Shown here: piece after piece, positions 8,679 to 16,845 of the stretch
How positions within the stretch are numbered: position 1 is the stretch's first letter
Layout: each line of letters starts with the position of its first letter
Assembly: GCF_030817195.1 (NCBI RefSeq)
Contig: NZ_JAUSYZ010000002.1
Span: 1 to 64,000 of the forward strand
Source: Arthrobacter globiformis
Lineage (GTDB): Bacteria; Actinomycetota; Actinomycetes; Actinomycetales; Micrococcaceae
Direction of reading: 5' to 3'
DNA: 64,000 bases
Notes under the pieces: model-generated
The model's database searches: none
Seen by the model: only the letters and a program-made list of their open reading frames with translations
What the model was told of the DNA's origin: nothing
Translations under genes and position numbers: made by a program

Positions 8679-9757
8679 TTGGCCTCCAGTGCCATTGAGG
8701 TTTCTCGATCGTAAAAGCGCATGGTGTTGGGGGACAGACCGAGCCAAATCGTTTGGTGCGGTGCCGTTCTAAACGTTGGGGGTGCCTGGACTTTGACGGT
8801 CTGGCCCTCGACATCGACGGTGAGCAAGATGCTGGAGCCCATGGGCTCAACGACGAGCACGGTCGCTGCAATGTCACCGGAGGCACGTTCGGTCGCAACG
8901 GTGAAGTTTTCGGCACGGACGCCGAGTACGACGCCCGAGTCTTTGAAGGATCTCAGTAGCGAAGGTGCCATCATTTTCTGGTCTCCGACCACGATGGTGT
9001 CCCCGTTGGCGGTGACGGCCGCGTCGATGAAGTTCATCGGGGGCGAACCGATAAACCCGCCAACGAAGCGGTCGCTGGGAGCGTCGTAGACGTCGAGTGG
9101 ATCACCGAGCTGTACGATGCGGCCCTTGCGCATGACGGCGACCTGGTCGCCCAGGGAGAGGGCCTCGCTCTGGTCGTGTGTGACGTACACGGTGGTGGTG
9201 CCCAGATCCTGCACGATTTTCTTGAGCTCCGAGCGGAAGTTGAGGCGCAGCAGTGCGTCCAGGTTGGACAGGGGTTCATCCATGAGCAGGACGTCCGCGT
9301 CCATCACAATGGCGCGGGCGACGGCGACGCGTTGGCGCTGGCCGCCGGACAGCTGTGCGGGCATCCGGTCAAGGTAGGGGCGAAGCTGCAGCAGGTCGGC
9401 TGCCCACAGCACTTTCTTTTCGATGGTGTCCCGGGCGACCTTGGCCATCTGCAGCCCAAAGCCGATGTTGTACCGCACGGAGCGGTGGGGGAAGACGGCG
9501 TAGGACTGGAACACCATGGAGATGTTTCGCTTGTTCGGCGGCAGGTAGGTGACGTCCCTGCCGCCGATGCTAATGGAGCCGGAGTCGGGCAGTTCGAGGC
9601 CTGCGAGCATGCGCAGCAGGGTGGTTTTGCCGCAACCCGAGGGGCCGAGCAGAACGGTGAATTCACCGTCGCGGATGTCGAGCGACACGTCATCGGTGGC
9701 CCGTTCGGTGCCGCCTGGATACGTCTTGACGAGGTGGGAAATCGAGATGTCAGCCAT
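8675..9757 (-). CDS. ABC sugar importer ATPase (MalK/UgpC/MsiK type)
   Basis: The 360-aa nucleotide-binding subunit of a CUT1 importer. Walker A is GPSGCGKTT near residue 38, followed by the Q-loop VFQSYAVFPHRSV, signature LSGGQRQRVAVARA, Walker B VLLMDEPLSNLD and the switch histidine in VYVTHDQSEAL. The last 120 residues form the TOBE/MalK regulatory domain (GVRAENFTV). The ATG is at 9757. The stop overlaps the glycosidase start. Unlike many actinobacteria that share one MsiK, this operon carries its own ATPase. Confidence 0.94.
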   Translation of the reverse strand: MADISISHLVKTYPGGTERATDDVSLDIRDGEFTVLLGPSGCGKTTLLRMLAGLELPDSGSISIGGRDVTYLPPNKRNISMVFQSYAVFPHRSVRYNIGFGLQMAKVARDTIEKKVLWAADLLQLRPYLDRMPAQLSGGQRQRVAVARAIVMDADVLLMDEPLSNLDALLRLNFRSELKKIVQDLGTTTVYVTHDQSEALSLGDQVAVMRKGRIVQLGDPLDVYDAPSDRFVGGFIGSPPMNFIDAAVTANGDTIVVGDQKMMAPSLLRSFKDSGVVLGVRAENFTVATERASGDIAATVLVVEPMGSSILLTVDVEGQTVKVQAPPTFRTAPHQTIWLGLSPNTMRFYDRETSMALEAK

Positions 9758-9803
9758 GGGGGTTGGCTCCTTGGAGAGTTCTGAAAGAGGAGAGGACGGT
9801 AGG

Positions 9804-10646
9804 TCAGCGGATCGTGGAGCCCCACATGTTGGTGAGGTATCTGCGCATCAGAGCGATGAAGATGATGGACGGAATCACCAGGGCAAATCCTCCGGCGAAG
9901 CGGTACGCCAGCGGCGAGTCGGCCAGTGACGTCAGCACCTGGGCCGGCAAAGTGCGGTGGTCCAGGGTCAGGATCGAGGCGCCGAGCACTTCGTTCCAGG
10001 ACATGACGAACGTGAAGATGGAGGCGGCGGCGATGCCTGGCAGGGCCATGGGCATGACCACCTTCATGAACGCGCCGTAGGGTGAGCAGCCGAAGACGCG
10101 GGCTGCCTCTTCAACATCGATCGGAACACTCAGGAACACGCTGGCCGAGATGAGGATCGTGGTGGGTAGCGCCAGGGCCGTGTGCAGCAGAATGACGCCG
10201 TACGTGGTGTCGTAGATGTCCACCGTCAGGAACAGCCTGGCCAGGGGAACGGACAGGACAACGATGGGCAGTGCACGGGTGAACAGCAGGAACAGCTGGT
10301 AGGGCTCCTTGCCAGGGAAGGCAAAGCGTGCAAGTGCGTACCCGGCCGGGACGCCGATCAGGGCGGAGAGAAGCAGTGTTCCCAGGCCGACGATCAGCGA
10401 GTTGCCCAGCGCGCCGAAGATACCCGTGGACCCCAGGAAGCCGTTGAGGGTTTCGAACGAGACGTTGCTGGGCAGCAGGCTAAGAGGGAACTCGTTCAGC
10501 GATTCCCTCGTCGACAGTGCAGCCAGGGAAATCAGGTAGATCGGTATCAGCATGAACAGCGAGACGGCGATGCAGCTTGCCTGCAGCCAAACTCTGTTGC
10601 GCTTTTGCCGCCTCAGGGGGGCAGTGTCTACTGCTACGTCGTTCAT
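9804..10646 (-). CDS. ABC sugar importer permease (MalG type)
   Basis: A 280-aa CUT1 inner-membrane permease with about six membrane segments. The first is near residues 20-40 (LQASCIAVSLFMLIPIYLISLAAL), and the EAA-loop region is EEAARVFGCSPYGAFMKVVMPMALPGI. The ATG at 10646 overlaps the stop of the upstream permease (ATGA). The long in-frame extension to 11045 is only the shadow of that gene. It partners the 10643 permease. Confidence 0.92.
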   Translation of the reverse strand: MNDVAVDTAPLRRQKRNRVWLQASCIAVSLFMLIPIYLISLAALSTRESLNEFPLSLLPSNVSFETLNGFLGSTGIFGALGNSLIVGLGTLLLSALIGVPAGYALARFAFPGKEPYQLFLLFTRALPIVVLSVPLARLFLTVDIYDTTYGVILLHTALALPTTILISASVFLSVPIDVEEAARVFGCSPYGAFMKVVMPMALPGIAAASIFTFVMSWNEVLGASILTLDHRTLPAQVLTSLADSPLAYRFAGGFALVIPSIIFIALMRRYLTNMWGSTIR

Positions 10647-11536
10647 CGTTTGCCTCCCTGGCTTTTGTCGCGGAGTGCCCGCAGGTAGAAGATCGAGGTC
10701 AGCATCGAAACGACGAGGATGACCAGGGCCAGTGCCGCCGCCACGTTCGGATTCTGGAGGCCTGTGTACCAGCGGTAGGTTTCGCCGACAACGAGGGGAA
10801 AGTTTTGTCCCGTGAGGGCCTGAGCGACGGCAAACGTCTGGAATGCCAGGATCGTGCGCAGGATTAGTGCCACCTGCAGGCTCGGTTTCAGCAGCGGCAG
10901 GGTGACGTGTCGAAGGCGCTGCCAAAACGTCGCTCCGAATACCTGCGCCGCTTCGTCGTAATCCTTGGGGATCCCTTGAAGGCCGGCGACGACGATGACG
11001 AGGACCAGTGAGGTGGCCCTCCAGAGCTCGGCGATGAGAACGCACATGAACATCGTGGTCTGGTTGTCATAGGCCAGCCAGGAATTTCCCTGCAGGCCCA
11101 GCCAGGCGAGTGCGGAGTTCAGGTAGCCGCGGTCATTGAAGATGGCCAGCCACACCAGGCCGGCCGCAAGATCGCTCAGCGCCAGAGGTATGGCCCAGAC
11201 GAAGAAATGGGCTTTGTGCAGCCTCGGATTGGTGCGGAGCAGCAGTGCCATGCCGATCGCGAAGGCGAACTGCAGGGGAATCATGACGACGATTAGGAGC
11301 AGCGTGTTGCGCACGGCCGGCCAAAAATACGGGTCCTGGACCATGCGGACGACGAAGTCGAGCGTGAAGCCCTGATCGTTCTGGAACGCCTGAAGGATGC
11401 CCTCGACGACGGGCCAACCGAGCAGGAGGGTCATGAAGATCACGGAGGGACCGATCAGCCAGACTGCCGGTGGAACGCGGCGCTGGCGGGGCCGGACCGT
11501 CGTTCCGGTCGGGACTGCGGTGGTTTGTACGCTCAC
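10643..11536 (-). CDS. ABC sugar importer permease (MalF type)
   Basis: A 297-aa CUT1 permease with an N-terminal membrane segment (VWLIGPSVIFMTLLLGWPV) and the EAA loop DYDEAAQVFGATFWQRLRHVTLPLLKP. The start is GTG at 11536, immediately after the TAA of the binding-protein gene, which suggests re-initiation without a separate ribosome site. Its stop overlaps the next permease start. Confidence 0.92.
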   Translation of the reverse strand: MSVQTTAVPTGTTVRPRQRRVPPAVWLIGPSVIFMTLLLGWPVVEGILQAFQNDQGFTLDFVVRMVQDPYFWPAVRNTLLLIVVMIPLQFAFAIGMALLLRTNPRLHKAHFFVWAIPLALSDLAAGLVWLAIFNDRGYLNSALAWLGLQGNSWLAYDNQTTMFMCVLIAELWRATSLVLVIVVAGLQGIPKDYDEAAQVFGATFWQRLRHVTLPLLKPSLQVALILRTILAFQTFAVAQALTGQNFPLVVGETYRWYTGLQNPNVAAALALVILVVSMLTSIFYLRALRDKSQGGKR

Positions 11537-12877
11537 TTAGGCTACCTCGCACTTCGCGGAGATGGGGTCGGGTGCCCAGCACGGCACGTTAAGGGTTTTC
11601 AGGATGGTGTTGAGTTCCGTGGCCTGGCGGTCCAGGACCGGCTGAATGCCGGAGTTATTGAGGCAGATTTCCTGGAAGCAGTTCTTGAAGATCTGTGAGA
11701 CTTCGCCTTCCTTGGGTCCGAGACCGACTGGAGGGAGGGCCAGCAGAGCGCCGGCGGACCGCTGTTGCCGGCGAACGGCGAGGGCTTCCAGGGCTATGGC
11801 TCCGGTCAGGTCGGTGGGCAGTTCTGTCTGCACGACTGGGAAGAACGCGTTCCGTCGCAGGGTTTCGATCTGTGTCAGAGGTTCGGACAGCCCGCGGATG
11901 ACCTGTTCTGCCAGATCACGGTCCTTGCCGCCCTTCGGAAGTGCCAGCCCGGCGATGATGAGCATGTATCCGCGTCCTTTGGGGCCTCGCGGGGCGGGAA
12001 CCATCAGCCAGTCATCGGGCTTGTTGGCCGGGGCGTCTACGAGCCGGGCCACGTGGTCCCAGGCGACCAGCACTTCGCCGCGGGCGAGCGGTTCCTGCAT
12101 GGCATCGTAGTTCGTCGAGGCCGGCGCCATGTTGGCCCAAAGTTCCTGCATGTAGGTCCATGCAGCCACTGCATCGGGATTCCGGAACGTGGTGATCTGG
12201 CCTCCGGTAAAGCTGGGGAGCAGGAATCCCTGGTAGAAACGGTGGTGCAGCCCCTTGGGCCCGGCGGGCATTCCAAAGACCGGGCGGCCAGCACCCTGAC
12301 GGGCGGCTTTTGCCCACGCGAGGAAGCCTTCGTAGGTAAGGTCATTGACATCAACGCCCGAGGGGAGCCATTCCAGGGCCTTTTTATTGACGGCGACGAC
12401 GTACGTCGCCTGCATCCAGGGGACGTACTTGGCCGCCGAGCCCCCGGCCTTGGTCAAGTCAAGCATCTCCTGGGTGAACCCACGTCCGGACAGGTCCTGG
12501 AGAATCGCGTCGACGTCTTCCAGTGAGGAGGACAGTGGAGCGAGTTCGCCGTGAAGTCCGCCAAGGAGGGAAGTGCGCACGTTTTGTGCGCTGGCCTGCG
12601 ACTTCACGGTGGATGCGAAAACACCCGGGTCCACAGCGTTGTAAGCGGTTGGCACTCTCAGGAATTTCTTCAGGACTGCTTCGTAGCGCTGTTTTTCCTC
12701 CACCGGCGTGAACTGCGTGGAGAGGAAACCCACTGTGCCTTGGCCAGCAGCCGCTCCGCTGGTGTCAAAGCCCGCGCAGGCCGCGAGGAACGGTGCCGAC
12801 AGTGCGGTGCCCAGCCCAGCCAGCAGCAGGCTGCGCCGGGAAGGAAGCCGGGTGGGGGATGAGAATGCGTCGTTCAT
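11537..12877 (-). CDS. ABC sugar-binding lipoprotein (family 1 SBP)
   Basis: The extracellular solute-binding protein of the importer, 446 aa. The signal has a twin-arginine stretch (SRRSLLLAG, residues 13-21) and a lipobox LAAC with the acylated Cys at residue 34, so export as a Tat lipoprotein is likely. The mature part fits the family 1 SBP fold (KYVPWMQATYVVAVNKKALEW, EPLARGEVLVAWDHVA). It is the first gene of the operon. The promoter region upstream has a consensus TTGACA and a dyad. Confidence 0.9.
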   Translation of the reverse strand: MNDAFSSPTRLPSRRSLLLAGLGTALSAPFLAACAGFDTSGAAAGQGTVGFLSTQFTPVEEKQRYEAVLKKFLRVPTAYNAVDPGVFASTVKSQASAQNVRTSLLGGLHGELAPLSSSLEDVDAILQDLSGRGFTQEMLDLTKAGGSAAKYVPWMQATYVVAVNKKALEWLPSGVDVNDLTYEGFLAWAKAARQGAGRPVFGMPAGPKGLHHRFYQGFLLPSFTGGQITTFRNPDAVAAWTYMQELWANMAPASTNYDAMQEPLARGEVLVAWDHVARLVDAPANKPDDWLMVPAPRGPKGRGYMLIIAGLALPKGGKDRDLAEQVIRGLSEPLTQIETLRRNAFFPVVQTELPTDLTGAIALEALAVRRQQRSAGALLALPPVGLGPKEGEVSQIFKNCFQEICLNNSGIQPVLDRQATELNTILKTLNVPCWAPDPISAKCEVA

Positions 12878-12908
12878 TGACTACTCCAATCGTGTGCGCC
12901 TCTGCACA

Positions 12909-13040
12909 ACTTTCGTCTAAGACTCAGACAAAAGCTTGCACCTGTCAAGAGCGGTTGGCGGCAACCGCATGCCCTATGCAAAGGCAACGGCCAGGAGGGC
13001 TTGACGGAATATCACTTTCGTCTAATGCTTGAACGGAAGT
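12909..13040. promoter_or_regulatory. Divergent control region with repeated dyads
   Basis: The 12-base sequence ACTTTCGTCTAA occurs at 12909-12920 and again at 13014-13025. The first copy is part of a dyad (CTTTCGTCT / AGACAAAAG, 12910-12934) that lies just downstream of a minus-strand TTGACA (12943-12948), in the promoter of the 12877 operon. The second copy is the left arm of ACTTTCGT-N11-ACGGAAGT (13014-13040) and overlaps a plausible plus-strand promoter (TTGACG at 13001). These look like two binding sites for one regulator, probably the ROK protein encoded at 5157 (inference). Confidence 0.6.
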
Positions 13041-13226
13041 TGCTGGCATTCCGGCGAGGGCCGTCAGCATTCACCGGGCGGAGCATCTTCACCGCCAAGC
13101 ACGGCCGCCTGGTTCGACCGGATGTGCGGCGCGTCCGCACTTCCATCACATCTTGTTCGAGGGGCCTTCGCGAGCCCAGGAACAATGCGGATCGAGACCG
13201 CCAAGGACACGAGATAGGAGACAGGA

Positions 13227-13445
13227 ATGATCGAGGCAAAGACTGATCAGACTCTAAAAGTGACGGTGGAAAGCAAGGCCGCCATGCAGAAGCAGCTCAC
13301 GATTGCTGAAAGGATCCTACGGGCGAGAGCAGCCAGCGTACGGACGCAGGGGATCATGATCACCCGGCGCAGTCCGACGTTGTTCACAGTAGCGCTCAGT
13401 GAAGACGTTCCTTACGGACTGACGTGGGAATTCCGTGCCTACTAG
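13227..13445 (+). CDS. Small 72-aa protein, member of a paired small family
   Basis: A short basic protein with a clear Shine-Dalgarno (TAGGAGACAGGA) before ATG 13227. I do not recognise a named family, but it resembles the 77-aa protein at 38644. Both have a KV/EV-x-V-x-S start, a central helix, GIM-[IV]-T-R, a short strand, and VP-[YF]-GL near the end. This one sits divergently from the glycoside operon, and the other is coupled to a GH3 gene. A regulatory or accessory role with glycoside genes is possible (inference). Confidence 0.65.
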   Translation: MIEAKTDQTLKVTVESKAAMQKQLTIAERILRARAASVRTQGIMITRRSPTLFTVALSEDVPYGLTWEFRAY

Positions 13446-14242
13446 TCTTTTCAGCATCGAAAGGCTCCACGACCTCGATGGAGGACGCCAGGAAGCGCAG
13501 CACGCGGCGGATCACTTACCGACAGGCTGGCGGCAGGTTCCGATCCGGGGTGCGATCAGCCGTTCGGCGCAGCCGAGTGCGAGGTGGTGAGCGCCGATAA
13601 CGGTTCTCGCTCGGTAATGAGAGAGATTGACCGGTTCACGCAGTGTATCGAGGCGACACCTATGTCAGGGATCGGGCCTGTAACCGGAGCGGATGCTGCT
13701 CTCGTTTCGGTGTACCATCCACAGGCTGATCATCACGGATTTCCTTATCCGGCGGGCGTGGATGATTTCCTTCAAGCCGACTGCGCCCCATGTTCGGAGG
13801 GGCGGGGGATGGCGGTCGATGCGGCTTCACTGACGACTGCGGTCTCGTGGTGTGCATCCCTTGCCGCGCACTGCAACGCAGGCCTTGGGTTAAGCCCCGC
13901 CAGCCATCCTGATGAAGACTTCCATGCGGCGCTGCTTGCACTTGTCGTCGCAGTCCATGTGGGTCCTCGCCGCCCAATTGAAGGTCTTGACCTGTGCGAG
14001 ACCAGCCTGGCTGGGCCCAAACTCGGACTGGGAAGTTCCGGGATGAAAAGGAGATTTCAGGGCGGAACGGCCAGGCATCGGTTCATGTTGCAGTTTTTGC
14101 ATCGCACCATTGCATTGAATGCATTAGTCCTTGATAGTGATCGTGGATTGAGACGCGGACCACTTCCGCGTCACGGTCTCAGAGAGACTTTGAAGCAGGT
14201 CTGAGCGACGCCGGGACGAACCCGTACTTGATGGAGGAAACA
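13446..14242. other. Intergenic, no convincing gene
   Basis: About 0.8 kb. The 206-aa frame 13584-14204 (plus) and the 105-aa frame 13660-13977 (minus) overlap, and neither shows a domain or a convincing start. The region may be decayed sequence. The promoter of the 14243 gene should be near its end. Confidence 0.35.
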
Positions 14243-15163
14243 GTGATCGAGAAGCCGACAACTTTTTTTAGTGAGGGCAGCCGTCTGCAGGCTACGCTTT
14301 ACTACCCGGACGATGTTTCGGACGGCGCAGAACGGCCTGCCCTGATTGTCAATTCGGGCTACCAGGGTTTTAACGAGTTCTACCCGAAAATGTTCGCCCG
14401 GCTCATGACGAGGTTCGGCTACATCTGCCTGGGGTTTGACTACAGGGGTATGGCGGACAGCGAGGGCCCGAAGGGAACAGTCCTTATCGAGGAACAGGTT
14501 GAGGATATCCGCAACGCGGTCACGTTCCTCCAGGCCCAGGAGGACGTTGATGACCAGCGGATCGGACTTATCGGGTGGGGCATGGGTGCCGCCAATGTCA
14601 TCCTGGCGGCCGAGAAGGGCCGCAATGTTGCAGCAGTCGCTTCACTGAACGGGTTCTACAAAGGTGAACGCTGGCTCAAGTCCATCCACTCGTACCATGA
14701 GTGGACGAAGATCCTTCAGGACGTTGAGGAAGACCGGACCCGGCGGGTTCTTGAGGGGGAGTCCCGGCTCGGGGACACGTTTGAGCACTATCCGCTGGAT
14801 CCGGCGACGGATGACTACGTGCAGAAGGAACTGGCCCAGGTCTACGGCTTTGGCCACCCGACCCGGCTCCAGTTCACGGAATCGATTCTTGACTTGAACG
14901 TGGAAAAAGTCGTTGCTGACATTGCACCAACCCCCCTGTTCATCGGACACGGAACGCGTAACTCCCTGCATCCCTATGACGAGGCTCTGGCGCTGTTCGA
15001 GGCTGCGTCCTCGCCGAAGACTCTTTACAACGTGGAGGGCCGTCACAACGACTTCATGTACGTTGACCACCCGGAGTTCGTACTTCTGTGCGACCAGCTT
15101 GATGAGTTCTTTGAGCAGGCTTTCACCCGGAGCGCATCGCCGAGCCGAAGCGTCTCAGCCTAG
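14243..15163 (+). CDS. Alpha/beta-hydrolase-fold protein with Gly at the nucleophile position
   Basis: A 306-aa alpha/beta-hydrolase of the dienelactone-hydrolase or acyl-peptidase-like type. Fold elements seen are LIVNSGYQGFNEFYP, GYICLGFDYRGMADSEGP, the nucleophile-elbow region IGLIGWGMGAANVILAAE and a late histidine in EGRHNDFMYVDHPEF. The elbow reads G111-W-G113-M-G115, so the catalytic Ser/Cys is replaced by glycine. It therefore cannot act as a normal serine hydrolase. The start I prefer is GTG 14243, spaced correctly from GGAGGA. TTG 14228 and ATG 14231 are alternatives. It precedes the IclR regulator and the quaternary-amine operon. Confidence 0.85.
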   Translation: MIEKPTTFFSEGSRLQATLYYPDDVSDGAERPALIVNSGYQGFNEFYPKMFARLMTRFGYICLGFDYRGMADSEGPKGTVLIEEQVEDIRNAVTFLQAQEDVDDQRIGLIGWGMGAANVILAAEKGRNVAAVASLNGFYKGERWLKSIHSYHEWTKILQDVEEDRTRRVLEGESRLGDTFEHYPLDPATDDYVQKELAQVYGFGHPTRLQFTESILDLNVEKVVADIAPTPLFIGHGTRNSLHPYDEALALFEAASSPKTLYNVEGRHNDFMYVDHPEFVLLCDQLDEFFEQAFTRSASPSRSVSA

Positions 15164-15229
15164 CGGGAACCGATGCGTTGGATGCAACTTCTGTTGCAGA
15201 AATCACACTGGCTACCTAGGATCGGGGGA

Positions 15230-16003
15230 ATGGAAATGGAGCAGAAGCAGAGTGGGGCTGCGAGAGTTATGGCTGTTCTCGACGTACTCAGTTCTGCCGA
15301 TGCGGCTCAGTTTCCTGACGGGTTGACTGTTTCCGACGTTGCACGCATGTTGGGCCGGGAAAAGTCGGTCGTCTCGCGGCAGCTGAAGAGCCTGCTGGAG
15401 ACGGGGCTGGTGGCGAGGGACCCTGACGGTCGTTATGAGCTGAGCTGGCGGCTGTTCGCGTTGGCTCAGCGGGCCGGCGACCAGAGGCTGACGAAGCTGG
15501 CCGGGCCCCTGATGTTCCGGCTGACTGAAACGGTTCGTGAACGAACGTATCTGACGGTGCTCAGTGACGGCCAAGTCCTGACGGTACATTCAGAAAGTTC
15601 ACGCCGGTCCATCGAGGCAGCCGGGTGGGTGGGGCGCACCGTCCCTGTAAACCGAAGCTCCAGCGGGATGGCCCTGTTGCTGGACCACGAGGATGATCAC
15701 ATCCTCGAGATCGTCCGGACAGGTGAGGATGGCCTTGGGGCCCGGGAAGCCAGGGAGTTCCTGGCTCACATTCGGGAAGCCCGGACTAAGGGCTACACGG
15801 TGGCGGACCGGATTTTCGACCCTGAACTGATCGGCATTGGCGCGCCGGTGCGCGACTATGCCGGGAGGATCACAGCCGCAGTAAACCTTTCCGGACCTGC
15901 CCCCCGCATCGAACCACACATCAGGGTATTCTCGGGCCACCTGCTCTCAACGGTCCGCACCCTTCACAATGCCCTCGCCCCGGTTACTCACGTTCCCGCC
16001 TAG
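15230..16003 (+). CDS. IclR-family transcriptional regulator
   Basis: IclR regulators bind DNA with an N-terminal winged helix and sense small catabolites with a C-terminal GAF-like domain. The DNA-binding part is seen at about residues 10-75 (LTVSDVARMLGREKSVVSRQLKSLLETGLV). The effector domain includes VGRTVPVNRSSSGMALL and a typical ending DPELIGIGAPVRDYAGRITAAVNLSG. ATG 15230 and ATG 15236 are both possible, with GGGGG just before. It probably controls the importer and catabolic genes that follow from 16201. Confidence 0.9.
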   Translation: MEMEQKQSGAARVMAVLDVLSSADAAQFPDGLTVSDVARMLGREKSVVSRQLKSLLETGLVARDPDGRYELSWRLFALAQRAGDQRLTKLAGPLMFRLTETVRERTYLTVLSDGQVLTVHSESSRRSIEAAGWVGRTVPVNRSSSGMALLLDHEDDHILEIVRTGEDGLGAREAREFLAHIREARTKGYTVADRIFDPELIGIGAPVRDYAGRITAAVNLSGPAPRIEPHIRVFSGHLLSTVRTLHNALAPVTHVPA

Positions 16004-16200
16004 CAGCCGCCAGACTTCCCGTACTGGCCCGTCTCCGTAACCCTCCCCGACAAGAACGAGCAGGAGTTAACCATGCACTGTCTTGCCATGCCATTTTCCG
16101 GCGCCGATGCCCGAACGAGCGCCCGCCTTCACCGCCCTGATAAGAGTCGTTCTTCAACAAAGCCGTTGAGAGCACGTCCAGCGATAGACCAGAGGCCGCT

Positions 16201-16845
16201 GTGTTTCTGGAATATCTGAGCAACAACGCAGTTCGGCTGCTGTTTCTTGCTGAGCAGCACGCCGAACTGGTGCTGATCAGTGTGGTCATCTCGGCGGTGC
16301 TGGGCATCGGCCTGGCCCTCATCACCGAGTCCATGCCCCGGCTGCGGCGAACTTTGCTCTCCGTGACCGGAACGCTCCTGACGATCCCATCATTTGCCTT
16401 GTTTGCTCTGATGATTCCGTTGCTGGGTCTGGGCGTTGCGCCGACCGTGGCTGCCCTGGCCGTATACGGCATCTTCCCGATACTCCGCAACACCGTCACC
16501 GGCATCGAAAGCGTCGATGCGGCCGTGATTGATGCGGCAAGGGGGCTGGGTATGGGCCGGGGCCAGCGGCTGCGAACCGTCGTGCTGCCCTTGGCCTGGC
16601 CCGTGATCCTCAACGGCATCCGGACGGCAACGATCATGTTGGTGGCTACGGCGGCCATCGGCGCCGTTGTCCGCGGGCCCGGACTCGGGGAACTGATCTT
16701 CAGGGGTCTGGCCCGGATCGGCGGGGCCAACGCCCTTTACGAAGCGCTGGCCGGAGTCATCGGGATTGTGCTTGTCGCGCTGGTCCTAGACCTCTTATTC
16801 ATCTGGATAGCAAAATTCACCACTGTGCGAGGGTTAAATGTCTGA
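16201..16845 (+). CDS. Quaternary-amine ABC importer permease (OpuCB/ProW type)
   Basis: A 214-aa permease with about five membrane segments and the family loop SVDAAVIDAARGLGMGRGQRLRTVVLPLAWPVI. The start is GTG 16201. It overlaps the ATPase gene by eight bases. With the genes at 16838, 17839 and 18626 it makes a complete OpuC/ProU-like importer with two permeases, a family that takes up glycine betaine, choline, carnitine and similar compounds. Confidence 0.92.
   Translation: MFLEYLSNNAVRLLFLAEQHAELVLISVVISAVLGIGLALITESMPRLRRTLLSVTGTLLTIPSFALFALMIPLLGLGVAPTVAALAVYGIFPILRNTVTGIESVDAAVIDAARGLGMGRGQRLRTVVLPLAWPVILNGIRTATIMLVATAAIGAVVRGPGLGELIFRGLARIGGANALYEALAGVIGIVLVALVLDLLFIWIAKFTTVRGLNV

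Noticed and set aside
7485..8714. 409-aa plus-strand open frame
   Set aside because: Lies entirely antisense to the well-supported MGH1-like glycosidase; glycine/valine/aspartate-rich mirror composition typical of high-GC shadows.
13584..14204. 206-aa plus-strand frame and opposing minus-strand frames
   Set aside because: No recognisable domain in either direction and no start signal; could be decayed sequence but cannot be supported as a gene.
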